Part shown: in pieces, positions 12,701-24,700 of the stretch
Position numbering within the stretch: the stretch's first letter is position 1
Layout of the letters: every line of letters begins with the position of its first letter
NCBI GenBank assembly: GCA_963678705.1
Contig: OY783212.1
Span: forward strand, 4,588,001 to 4,652,000
Length of the DNA stretch: 64,000 nt
Reading direction: 5' to 3'
DNA from: Panorpa germanica
Taxonomy: Eukaryota > Arthropoda > Insecta > Mecoptera > Panorpidae
Made by a program: the position numbers and the translations under genes
The notes under the pieces: model-generated
Seen by the model: the letters and a program-made list of their open reading frames with translations, nothing else
What the model was told of the DNA's origin: nothing
The model's database searches: none

Positions 12701-15700
12701 AACCATATCACCTGTTTTGCAATACCCGGACTTTAGTAAAAATTTCGTTGTAACCACGGATGCAAGTAAATATGCTATAGGTGCAGTCCTTTCACAAGGT
12801 ACTATTAAGGAAAGCCACCCAATAGCATATGCTTCAAGAACTCTAAATAAGGCACAACAAAATTACACAACTACTGAACGTGAGTTATTAGCAGTAGTAT
12901 GGGCTGTGGCTCATTTTAGACCCTATCTCTATGGAAAGTTTTTTAGTATCGTAACAGACCATCAAGCCTTGACTTGGTTAGTGAGTATTAAGGACCCGAG
13001 TTCTAGACTTATGCGTTGGCGGATAAAACTAGAGGAATATAATTACGAAGTAATATATAGACCAGGTAGTTCGATTCCACACGTAGATGCCCTAAGTCGC
13101 GTATACTCACTTCAGGTTGAAACAATGGATGTCACATACGAAAATTATTTAGAAATAATTAAAAATAAAATTATCATAAACAATAAAGTAATTGAACATG
13201 ATAAAAGTTTATATGACGCACCGACGTCATTTTCATTAGTAGATTTTGTATCAAAAGATTTTAAAAATTCAATTGGAAATTCTCCTGAATTAATCAATAA
13301 ATTTAGTAGTATCAATGCATTTCTAATACAAGAAAAAGAAGTATCAGAAATTGCATATGTTGAAATTGATACTAGATTTATTATCTGTTTAATAATTAAG
13401 GAATTTCATTTTAATCTACCAAATTATAAAGAAATATTTTTGGCATTAGTGAATCTGAAAAACTTTTGTACTTTACACAAAATTACTAACATAGCTATGA
13501 ACAGGTTCGAGTCTGAACTAAGTAAATTAGATTTTGCCCAGTTACGAACTATGATCAGACATATCTTTGATAAAACAAATATAATAGTACACATTTATAA
13601 TGACAATATACTTAAAATTAGTGACCCTGAGTTAATAAACAATGTAATTTCGGAATTTCATGTTAATCCCACAGCAGGCCACTTAGGAGTTTCTAAAACA
13701 ATTAAACGATTAAAATCACACTTTAAATTTCCAAGTATGATTAGAAAAGTTAAAAATTTTATTAGACAATGTGTATCATGTCAAAAGAATAAAGTGTGCA
13801 AATTAAATAAATGCCCATTAACAATTACATCGACTTCGAAACATAGTTTCGAAAGGTTGGCTTTGGACATAGTATATCTTCCCAAGAAAGACGACAACGA
13901 CAAATACAAATACTTACTAACAATACAGGATGACCTTACTAAATTTACGGAAGCTATTCCTATTATAAACCAGGAGGCAAATACTGTCGCGAAAGCATTA
14001 GTAACTAACGTTATTTGTAGGTACGGAGTTCCTAATATGATCTTAACAGACCAAGGAACAAATTTCATGTCAAAAATTTTTAAAGATATATGCAAATTGT
14101 TAAAAATTAAACAATTAAAAACAACAGCATTTAGACCAGCAACCAACGGTGCCTTAGAAAGAGTTCATAGAACCCTTGCCGAGTATCTAAGGAATTTTTG
14201 TAAAAAGCAGGATGATTGGATAAATTGGATTCCATATGCAATGTTCGTGTATAACACAACTCCGCATACAGCGACCGGTTTTACTCCTTTCGAACTAATT
14301 TATGGACATAAGGCAAATCTGCCTTCAATTTTTTATAAAGAACCAATTGAGGTAAATACTTATAATAATTTTATAGTAGAACTCAAACACAGGTTACAAG
14401 TAGCGAGGGAACTTGCTATAAATAACTTGGTTAAAAGCAAAGAAAAAACAAAATTATATTTTGATAAAAGGGTCAATTCTCTTTTCACACCTGAAGTAAA
14501 CGAACTAGTTTTATTAAGAAATGAACAGTTACCAACTAAAGGACAGTCAAAAAAACTTTTACCCTTATACGTAGGACCGTATAAAGTTACTAAAATTATA
14601 TCCCCTGTTAATACAGAAATACTAATTGGTAAAAAACATACGGTAGTTCATAATAATAGGTTGAAGAGATTTTGTACCAATGAATAAAAACTTGACGAAT
14701 GAAATGGATTTTGTCAGGGATGATTGTTTTGTGGAGCAGTGTTAACTCTATACGATGGGATCAGAATCGTTGTCGACACTTTGCTTCTCTTTTTGTTTTT
14801 TTCTAGAATTGTAACTCGTATATTTTGTTTTTATACGTGTCCCTTTTTTTTTGAAAGGGGGTGTTGTGATATGTACGACATCTCCCCTATCACAATTTTT
14901 CCTTTTTCTTTTCCTTAGAGCAGAAACGCATATGTTTTGTTTTATATGCGTTCCTTTTCTTTGGTTGAGGAGTGTTGTAAGTACGCATATGTCGCACTTA
15001 CCTTTTATTTTTAATGATATTAAATGTTAATTATGTAATAGAATTATATTATGTAAACAGTTTTTGTATTAGTATTAAGATTGTAAAGAATAATTATTTA
15101 AGTTTAGCGCTTATAAATATTGTCTCTGGTTTGTGGAGATTAATATTGATTTAATGCTGGTAATTCAGTATTGGCGTTCTGTGATGTGAAATAAATTATT
15201 ATATATTAAATTGCACAAGACGCTGAAAGCCAGTCTTCTCCTGAGTCTCAAAGCAAGCATTACTATTCGCAACTTCGTACGTATTGAATAGTGAGCACAT
15301 TTCAACTATTAATTAAATTATAACACTATAGAATTACATTTTGTTTTATATCTGTCATCTTCGTTAATCTAATAAAATACTATTGTAATTAAGTAAGCAG
15401 ATATAATATTACAACGAATAAATGATATATTTTAATAAAAGTGTTTGTATTAATAGTAATAAAAAGATACTAATTGTTCAACCGTCGCATGTCGCAACGA
15501 GGTTACTTTAGACCGCTCAAGTATTCTCTAATTGCAACAATACACCGTCTGAACAAGAATCCTTATTAATCATCTTAAGAAAGATATTCGATTACTACTG
15601 TAATTGGTGTTGGAAGTCGTCAACTGAAGAATCTACTACCAGAAGCTAGCATCCCTGCAGAATGTACTAGTAAGCTGAGTAATCTCCTCCAGAACGACAA

Positions 15701-18700
15701 GACGACACAATTTTACAACAATGATATTAATTTCACTATTAAAAACTGGCGCCAAATAAATATACCGTTATTTTTTGGTATAATTAGTCATCAAGAATTT
15801 TTTTGATGTTCAGAACTCTGTATACCTGTATGAATCTATCCAATTTGAATTTTTGGAGTTTTGTCGTAAAATAGATTATACATAATATGTATAAATAAAT
15901 TAAAAATATATCTTATATAATAAGAAAGATTGTAATTTATGTAAACACCACAGCAAGACAAATACAAAACACTTAAATTTTTTTGCATATTCGTATTACA
16001 TTCAATATCTATAAATACAACTAATGTTCCGAACAAAATTTGTTTCAAACCAAGTCACGTGGAATTTCTCTGCAGATCAAATACGTTTTAAGTATTTTTA
16101 GAAGTGTACGTCTATAAAAATCTACATAAAATACAATAAAAATAAAATTTATATGAGATGTTAATTTAGTCGGTTAACCGTCGTCTGCAGCTTTTATTTA
16201 AGGTAGTATCAAACAGAAAATATCATGGTGCTTATGCACATGTAACAAACTTGGCGAATTAAGTTTTATGGTTAGCCTTAAAAGTTAAATTCAATAAAAT
16301 TCTACTCTATTCTGGTAAAGTTGCCTCATTTATTTATTTAAAAGATAATTGAAAATAAAAATCCTACATTTCGTATCTCCGGTTAATACTAGCAATTAAG
16401 TTATGGACATTTTAATGTACGAGAAATTATAAAATTAAAAAAATATATAACAAATAAATTATCCTGTGACGTCACGTCTGATTGCCTTCCCTTTTATTTA
16501 TTGCCATCTCTTTTATACAATGGAAAATAAACGAGATGCATACAAGTGTCATTGATATGTCAGTAACTACTTACAAATAGTTTTGATATTGTAAATGTAG
16601 GAAAAAGAGATACTTAGCTTAAAGTATTTGCTTTCCTTTTCAAGAAATTGTTTATTGATTTTGAAAGAATCAGCTGGTTTTAAACGGTCAGAATCATATT
16701 TTAATAATTTTGATTCGGGCATACGTGTCTTGTCTGGTTCTGTATTGACCCTTGTTCAACAATAATCTTCTTTAAACATTTATTTAATTTTGTTTTATAC
16801 ATGCTTTCTGATGACCTATACAACTCGTACCTTAATTAGCCTATAAATAACTTAGTAATTAAAATTATTTATTTATTCGTCATAATACAATTTAGTAATT
16901 AAATTAATATGACAATTATTTACAATTATATTCAAGTGACAAATAAAGTTGTCGCATTGTTTATTTTGTACGTTGTCCAACAATTATCATCTTATCTTTT
17001 GTGTTATATCTTCAGGGCTTTCCTTAATATTCTGTTATTTACAAAAATAGTAAATATGTACTTAATATAGTGTTATTATCATACAGTTTATTCAGGGCTG
17101 GACTGAAAGCTAGTTTCATATCAGATAATCTGAATAGGTTGACATTAAAACTTAATACATATAATATTTTTAAATTATCTGTAGTTAAAACTTTTTAATC
17201 TTTCTGTTTACGCTTCTTTCTCTTTACCTGTTCGGGCTGTGTATTGAATACGTTGACATATAATAATATGTATAGAAATTTCATTTCTTCATTTGGTCAC
17301 TTATGTTTTTTTTTTTAAATATAATTCAAGTAATAAAAGCAATAAAATTTATAAGGAAAAAGTACTTACCGAAACTGTGCTCCGAATCGCCTAATTAGAA
17401 CCACAAAAACGAATTTGTGTCATACATAGATAGTACTGAACTGATATAGTAAGATGTGGTAAGATGTAAATGCGTTCTTTGGGAACAACATCAATGAAGG
17501 TAACACTGGAACAGAATCTTAATCAGCAAGCTGCTGCTGGATGTTAACTGCTGACTTCAGACTGCAGTGTCTTGGTGTTTAATTCGAGAGCAACGATCCG
17601 TTACATTTGGTTACATTTGAGTGTAAGCAGCAGTATATAAGCATGAAGTTGGACTACAGTACCGTCTATGCCGGTGGTGTAGTATGGCGCTCCACTAAAT
17701 GGACGTTAAATATACGCAAATACCCTTAAGCAACTGAAGTAACCTAGAACTTATTTAGATGGCACTAACAAACGATCAGCGTTTAAAAAATACGCAGTGC
17801 ACATTCGTCTCAACAAGATTAGAGTTTTAGAGCGGAACATCGATTGAGAACCACTGTATATCGTATTTCCGTTTTTATGTAAAAATCACTAAAATTGCAT
17901 ATGTGAGAATGAGAGTCTCATTCTAAACTGACCTTGATTTCATTATAGTTGTAATTGATTGTCACATTACATTGTGACTGTTTGTAAATATGATAACAGC
18001 TGGTTTTATTTTTAATTCAATTAAAATTTAATTTAAGAAACCAGCCAAAACAAAAATAATAACTTAATCTTATTAGAATTGACATACAAATCGAAATACT
18101 AGTTGGTGGGAAAGTAAATTCATGTTTGGACAGGCGTGAAATATGTGTTTTCATTGAAATAACGTTATTAATGTTCATTTTACAAGTAATACAAGCTTTC
18201 TACGTTTTTTATTTAATATTTTAATCTAGATTTCAGGTTTTTAGAATAGGCATTCCTTGTTGCATTCGTGTTTTAATTTGATTTTGGTTAATTTAGTTGG
18301 TACGAATGCGTCGTTAGTAATATAGATTTTGATAGTTCAACAGTTTGACAAAAATATTAAAATTGCTGTTTTTAATAACAATTAGTAATTGAAATTGTTT
18401 TTACTTTTTTATTTTTAACAAATTGACATTGAACTTCTTTTAAAAGTAAATCATAATAATATTAAATAAATTTTAAAAAGAGCCAAAAACGGAGTTGTAC
18501 ACTTTATGAACGACACCCAAAATAAAAAAATTGATTTTGCGATAAGTGCTAAATATTTTCTGCAGTCAGAATTGACTTGATATTAGTTACTGAAATTAAA
18601 GTTAATTTTAAAATGATGAGTTTTTTATACTGTTAGAAACGAAAGAATTTCTGGCATTGAAATTATCTGATAATCTTAACGTACTTCCTGGGTGAAAAGG

Positions 18701-21700
18701 AAGTTAGCGCTACTGATAATATAATAATCATGATTTTGTTAAGTGGGCGAATATTTTAACGTTTGTTTTTATAATTTATCTACTTAATTCAGACGGTTTG
18801 TCATAACAGTAAAATATTCTGTAATATTGTTATATTATCTGATGCATTTGATATTATGAATCCCAAAAGTACTTACATTAAGGTATCAAATAAAAAAAAG
18901 AGAGTAAGATTGATAAAGTTAAAATTACGAGAGTTCGACGGTGACATAGGTGACTGTGACGGTGAAATATATGCGCCACTGTTTATTCGACAAGATTTAT
19001 ACTGCAAAAAAACGTGCATTACAATGCCGTGTGAACCTAGTCTCACCCTAACCTCTTTTAAGCATGACGAACTGTCGAACTCTCCTAATTTGATCTGCAA
19101 TCCAGTAAGCGCTGCGTATTTTCTATACGTTGGTCGTTTGTTTGTGCCACCTAAATTTAATTAATGAGTATTCATTGCTGATTTGTTCAGTATCCCTAAG
19201 TTCTAAGTTACTTTAGTTATCTAAGGGCGCCATACTGCACCACCTGCAATGGATGGTATTTGATCTATATTATAATTTGTCTCTATTGAAATAATCATTC
19301 ATATATTTTCGCCGTGTTTACTTAGCTTTTTCAAATGCTGTTGTCTTCATATCACTACCAAAAAGATAAGTCTATTTAAAGACAATCTTTTACTGAATCT
19401 ACGCATTGGCTTAGAAGAAATAAAGAAAATAATTTCATCTAATCAAAAGAAAACATTTCTGTGCGTATAGCTTAAGCCAATAAAGTCATTTCTTGAGAAA
19501 TAGACAAAGTGCAAGATTAGATATTTGCAAAAAATAATAATAGTCGAATGATAACACCATCATCAATTTTTATATCAGCGAACCGCACTAACTGTTTAGT
19601 TAAGGATAAAGTGCTTTATTAATTTTTGATTAGATATGATTATATTTGTTTTACGATACGAACTGGAAGTGGGAGGAAGGGAGGGTGTTGCGCTGAATCT
19701 CTTGTTTATATTGGTGAATCAATCAACAACCTACATGAGTTTTTTCTATTAAAATCGATACAAGTACAATCACCTTGTAACTAGCATGCGGATTACTAAA
19801 CACTACTATTGTAGGGCTGAGTAAACAGAGGTGTATTCTGTTATGACGTTGAAGAAATTTACCCATTTTGAAGATGAATGGCATGTAGTGATAATGTAGC
19901 ATACGGGGTGTGACTATTTTAAACGGGAGTGATTTTGCAAAACTATATTTTAATTAATACAATAATTACTATCTCCTTCAACATACATCCTATATCTATC
20001 GCTACATTGCTCTATGTGCATTTTAATTACTGCTTTTTTCAATATTTTTGACCATTTCTGACGTGCAAGTGCGTCATCTTATACTTTTTATTAAAAAAAA
20101 AAGATCTTATACAAACAAAGTGTGCTGCCAGACTAATACGTCCAAAAACGCGGGAGAGCAATCGGAAAAGAAAATTTACCGCTACACAGCAGTCGGTCAT
20201 ACAACTGCGGCGCATGAAAAAAAAAATTAAGTTTAAAAATAACCACACCTTGTATGTCACATATATTCTTTAAAGTTTACGTCTTCTTTCAAAATCCATG
20301 AAGCTTATACCGTAAAATTGTCTTGAATATTACTCATTGCTTTTTAAAACCATTTACATTTTTTAAATTTCCCGCCAAGAACTTCTCCACTCCACTTGGA
20401 CTTCATGTGAATGTTGATTTTAATTGATTAATATTTACTAATGCTAACCTAAAAAATTCATTCATAACTTTACAAATAAATTGTTATTTCGAGCGTAACG
20501 TAATTTGAATAATACCATACCATGATTATTAAATAAGTAATGATAAAATTATCATTAAATCAAAATTAATAGTGTATTTATAATAATAACGTTGAACGCC
20601 TCACATAATAAATTAGGCTATTGTTAATTCACTCACAAATATTCATATTTAGTAGTACAATGGCCCTTCAAATTTTAAACAATTTCAAAAACGGTGTCAA
20701 TGAAGTATAATTAGTTAATTTTGACTCTGTTAAAAATGAATTAAAACCTACGGGAATAATAAATAAATTGAATAATGTTAGACAATAGCATACGGAAATG
20801 TTATGTGATTGTCCAGAGAGGAATTGTGAATTACATAGTCGCCTATAAGAATTTATAACTAAAAAGAAATCACGAATGTAGCTCTACTCGTTGCATTGGA
20901 ACTTGGCGCTTTTTGACCACCATTCTTGAGTTTCTTATGTAACTAATATTTCCATTAATTTTTCATTTAGTCCTAATTAAATATTTTCTTAATATTGCTC
21001 TGTTTAAGCTATTTAAATATCAGGTAAAATAAGATAGTGGTGGTAATTACAGTACAAACATTTTGTTAAGTATGGTACACACTGGTGTGACATTCAACAT
21101 TTCTTGTAAGAAGTTGTACAACACGTCCACACTAGTGCGACATGCAACTTAATACGTTAGAAGCGAACGAATTCCTTCAACCTGCTTTAGAAAAAAAAAA
21201 TGCTTTTTAATAATAATGTGCTCATTTTAGATATCATTTTAGTTTCATTACGTCCCTGTTCTTATAGGTACTTCGGAATCTTCCCGGTCCATAACTGTCT
21301 GTATCTTACATTGTACTTTTTCGCCAATGCTCCGCGTTAGGTGATTTAGAGAGACTGAGATACTCCGAAATTTGTAATTAGAGTAACATAAAGTGAAGAA
21401 GGTGACGAATACCTCAACTTAATGAATACGACGTTGACATTATTCCATTGCTCTCCCTAACAAGTTTATTATAAATGAAGAGAAAGTAATTAAATATAAG
21501 CAACACGAAAATATAATTAACGACCTTACTACTAAAATAATTTTTATGTTTATGAATTATCAAGTGAAATGTTTTCTGAGAGATATACCATATACTCGTA
21601 GAAACGAAACCAGAAATCATGATAATTATTGTGGTCTTAAATGTCAGCATAGATTACTAAATTGCGTTGAAAACTAAAACATGATGTAATTCCAGTATAG

Positions 21701-24700
21701 CTTGTAATTCGAATTAAACGTAATTATTAGGAATCTATGAAAGCAATTTGCAAGAATTAACTACGAAAAACTGAAGTTATTTAGGTTAATATGAATTTTA
21801 AAATCCAATAAAAGTAAATAATAAAAAGTTAAAAAAGCATGAAGTTAATTATTTTGTCTTAAGACAGTCTTGTCTTCAGTGTGCACTAAGCCTTGGGTAT
21901 TTTTACAAATACTATTTTTAACAATATCTTATTTTGGTACAACACCCTCTATTAATATTTTCTCGTATCACCGACGATTTCCTCCTGTACACATCTGTTA
22001 AATAACGTTATAATTATATTCTACAACCACCAACCTAGAAAATGTAACGCAAGCACTTGAATCGAACCATTAATCTGTTGTTAACGGTTGGGTACTGTAC
22101 CGTAATTCTATGAATACTTTCAGTGAGACACCTATCTACATACATACATACATATATTAAGAATAATTACTGAAAGTAATTAGGATAATTATTTACTGAA
22201 GCAGTTTTTCGGCTGGGAGACTTGTTTATATTTAGTGTCATTTATTTCTGTCTGAATAAACTGTTAATGAATTTGTTTATCCTCTTTACCGGTAGGGGGA
22301 AAGGTCAAATGTTTTGACTTTGTCATCATTTAGTGTATGTTAACACATAAATACCTCGAAATGGGCCCGATATTAAATGATAATTTCCCCATGTAGTTTG
22401 CGGTTACCCAAATTAGCACAGTGAGTGATAGTAACTAGAAGTATTTCTTTATGTTTTATACAACAATTTTTTATATAATTTTCAACTGAATTTATACTCT
22501 GTAAATGTCAATACTCTTCGAAAAATTGTCAGAAGCTTTCCTGACCTTTCCAGAACCTCTTTTAACTATCGATTTTCTAAAAAAAGTGTTTTCCACTCAC
22601 TCAAAATGAAACTCATCACGCTTCACTGTGGTTCAGTCTGATGGAAAGTGAATAAATACACACCACACACAGACGAAATTCTATTTTCGAAATTTCAAGT
22701 CAATCGTCCAACTACTTTTTGAATTTTGCGAGCACAAACATACACAGGCTGAATTTTTATATATGAAGATAAAAATGAATATTGAACTTCTTCTTAGTTG
22801 CGTTTGGACTCGAATATCTCGAATTTATTTATATCCAATTACTTCATCGACCTGATGTCCGATTCCTACTCTCTTCTCTTTTATGAATTGCTATATCTTA
22901 TATATAACAAATTATACAAGAGATGTAGAAAAGTGCTACTGAAATGTCATTTACTACTTACACGTGCAAGAGACTTCAATACTTGTCCCGTGACGTCAAC
23001 AGATGTTTCAAACTTAAGTCGCAAAACAGAAAAAACAATTTTCTATATCAACTTGTCGATTTTTGAAAAAAATAAGAACACCAATATACATATATTAATC
23101 TATATTTTAATCAAATTAAATTAAAAAACCACCACCAAAAAAGACCAAAATTGTCAACTTGAATGAAAAGTTGTTCCTATTTCTCCTGGAACCATATTAG
23201 GCCTGAAACTTTTGGCGCCTACCTCGTATATTTCATATACATACATATAAATTTCATAATTATTCTTTAGAGTTCTTTGTGAACCACGTACTTCAACATA
23301 AGAACAACACTTGTTATTGTTTTGAATCTTTGAAGTACTTTTAAGAGAATCATTTCATATGGAGAATATATTAGTATGCAGAGTTAAGAAGATTTTCAAG
23401 TGTTTCTGCATAGAACTCGGAATAATCTCGTTCGGCGGTATATTTCATAAAATTAAAAGTATTTTTAATTAATAATCAGAAGAAGTTCCCGTGTTTGAGG
23501 ACAAATGGCATCGCTCATTATCATCTTTCAAACAACATCATACATCGAAAAGTGAAAAACTGGAATAAAACGGATTCCGTTGTATCAGAAAAACACCAAG
23601 CACGTTTAATATGAATGGATGTCAAAGCAAAACTAACCTATAAACAATTTGAAATTTTGTATGGTGTCGTTTGAAAGATGGTAATATACAATGGAAATGT
23701 TAACTTCCCTTAGCAACGCAATTTATTGATCCATCCTCGTATATTGATATAGTGATATCAAATAGGTAATACAATTGTTTGTTTGCATTTTATAAAAATA
23801 ATTCCCAGTTGGGTATACATATCTTACATACTGTAGCTTAAATTAAAGTTGCATGTCACAAAAGTAGTATTTTCATTAAAAAACGTTACAAACTATAATA
23901 GAAAGAATTTTATTAATAGCATTAAAGAATTCCCACGTACATTTTAGTTCTTTTTCCTTATTGTTTTATGGTGATTTCAACTGCTAGTTCATATTCGCCT
24001 ATCATTGTCCATTTATAACTTGTTAATCAGGTAATTCTCGAGGAGAAACTCTGTAATTTTGACTGATTTTGATATTGTGTTTTTCTCGGATACATTTTAC
24101 TTTTGTAGTTGCAACAATATTATAGCATATGGCAATATGTGTAATCATTTCCTGCATATGTTTTAATTTTGATTTTACTTTTTTGTTTTAGTTTTAGAAA
24201 TATACATACTTCATACTTTTTAAAACTAAAACAAAAAACTTGACAGTTGTTAACAGTACAGTGGTCTCTTTTATCGACTGAGTTAATAATCTACAATCTG
24301 TTATAATTAAAATAAATATTCAGCTTATTAAAAATAAAGAAATAAAATTTGTTATATTAAATAAAGAATATTATTGATGCACGAGGTATGCTCACTAAGT
24401 ACATTGTACAATCAAAATAAAAACTAAAACACTACTAAATCTAACACACAATTTAATTTAATTCATTCAACTATAAAAAACCTATTTTGGGTATTGTAAA
24501 AGTGATAACTATCAACAACAACAATTTATGAAATTTGGTTCTTGTTTAGAAATAGTATATATATATATTTTTTTTTTGTATTGGCACCCTAAATAGCACT
24601 GCTAATTTCTTTTTATTGCTAGTTTTCCTGGAGTGTTATACCATTTTGGAATCCTGAAGAGTTGCGCCAATTTTTAAAAAAACTTGCCATAGTAGTGTTC

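Larger units (their letters stand above)
8007..15720 (+). mobile_element. Full-length Ty3/gypsy LTR retrotransposon
   Basis: The element is 7,714 bp, with two 748 bp LTRs (TG...CA) that appear identical and an internal region with one intact gag-pol frame. It is flanked by a 4 bp target duplication ATGA (8003-8006 and 15721-15724). The domain order protease, reverse transcriptase, RNase H, integrase is that of Ty3/gypsy (Metaviridae). No envelope frame follows pol. Identical LTRs and an unbroken long frame imply a very recent insertion and a potentially mobile copy. It lies in sense orientation within Cip4 intron 1. Confidence 0.95.

Noticed and set aside
10001-14146. Antisense frames of 60-121 codons (10001-10183, 10451-10666, 11201-11542, 13781-14146)
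   Set aside because: Shadows of the intact gag-pol frame on the plus strand, with no family resemblance.
16467-16474. TGACGTCA CRE-like palindrome
   Set aside because: An isolated 8-mer in intronic DNA, expected by chance and with no supporting sites.
17340-17405. Good minus-strand donor (TTTCG|GTAAGTAC) suggesting a nested antisense exon
   Set aside because: No open, conserved coding sequence upstream of it and no partner acceptor with matching phase.
18856-19164. 102-codon frame
   Set aside because: Runs into the inverted arm of a transposable element and has no recognisable domain.
24179-24238. Hairpin as a microRNA precursor
   Set aside because: The stem is only 18 bp of low-complexity T/A sequence, shorter than a usual precursor and with no mature-like region.
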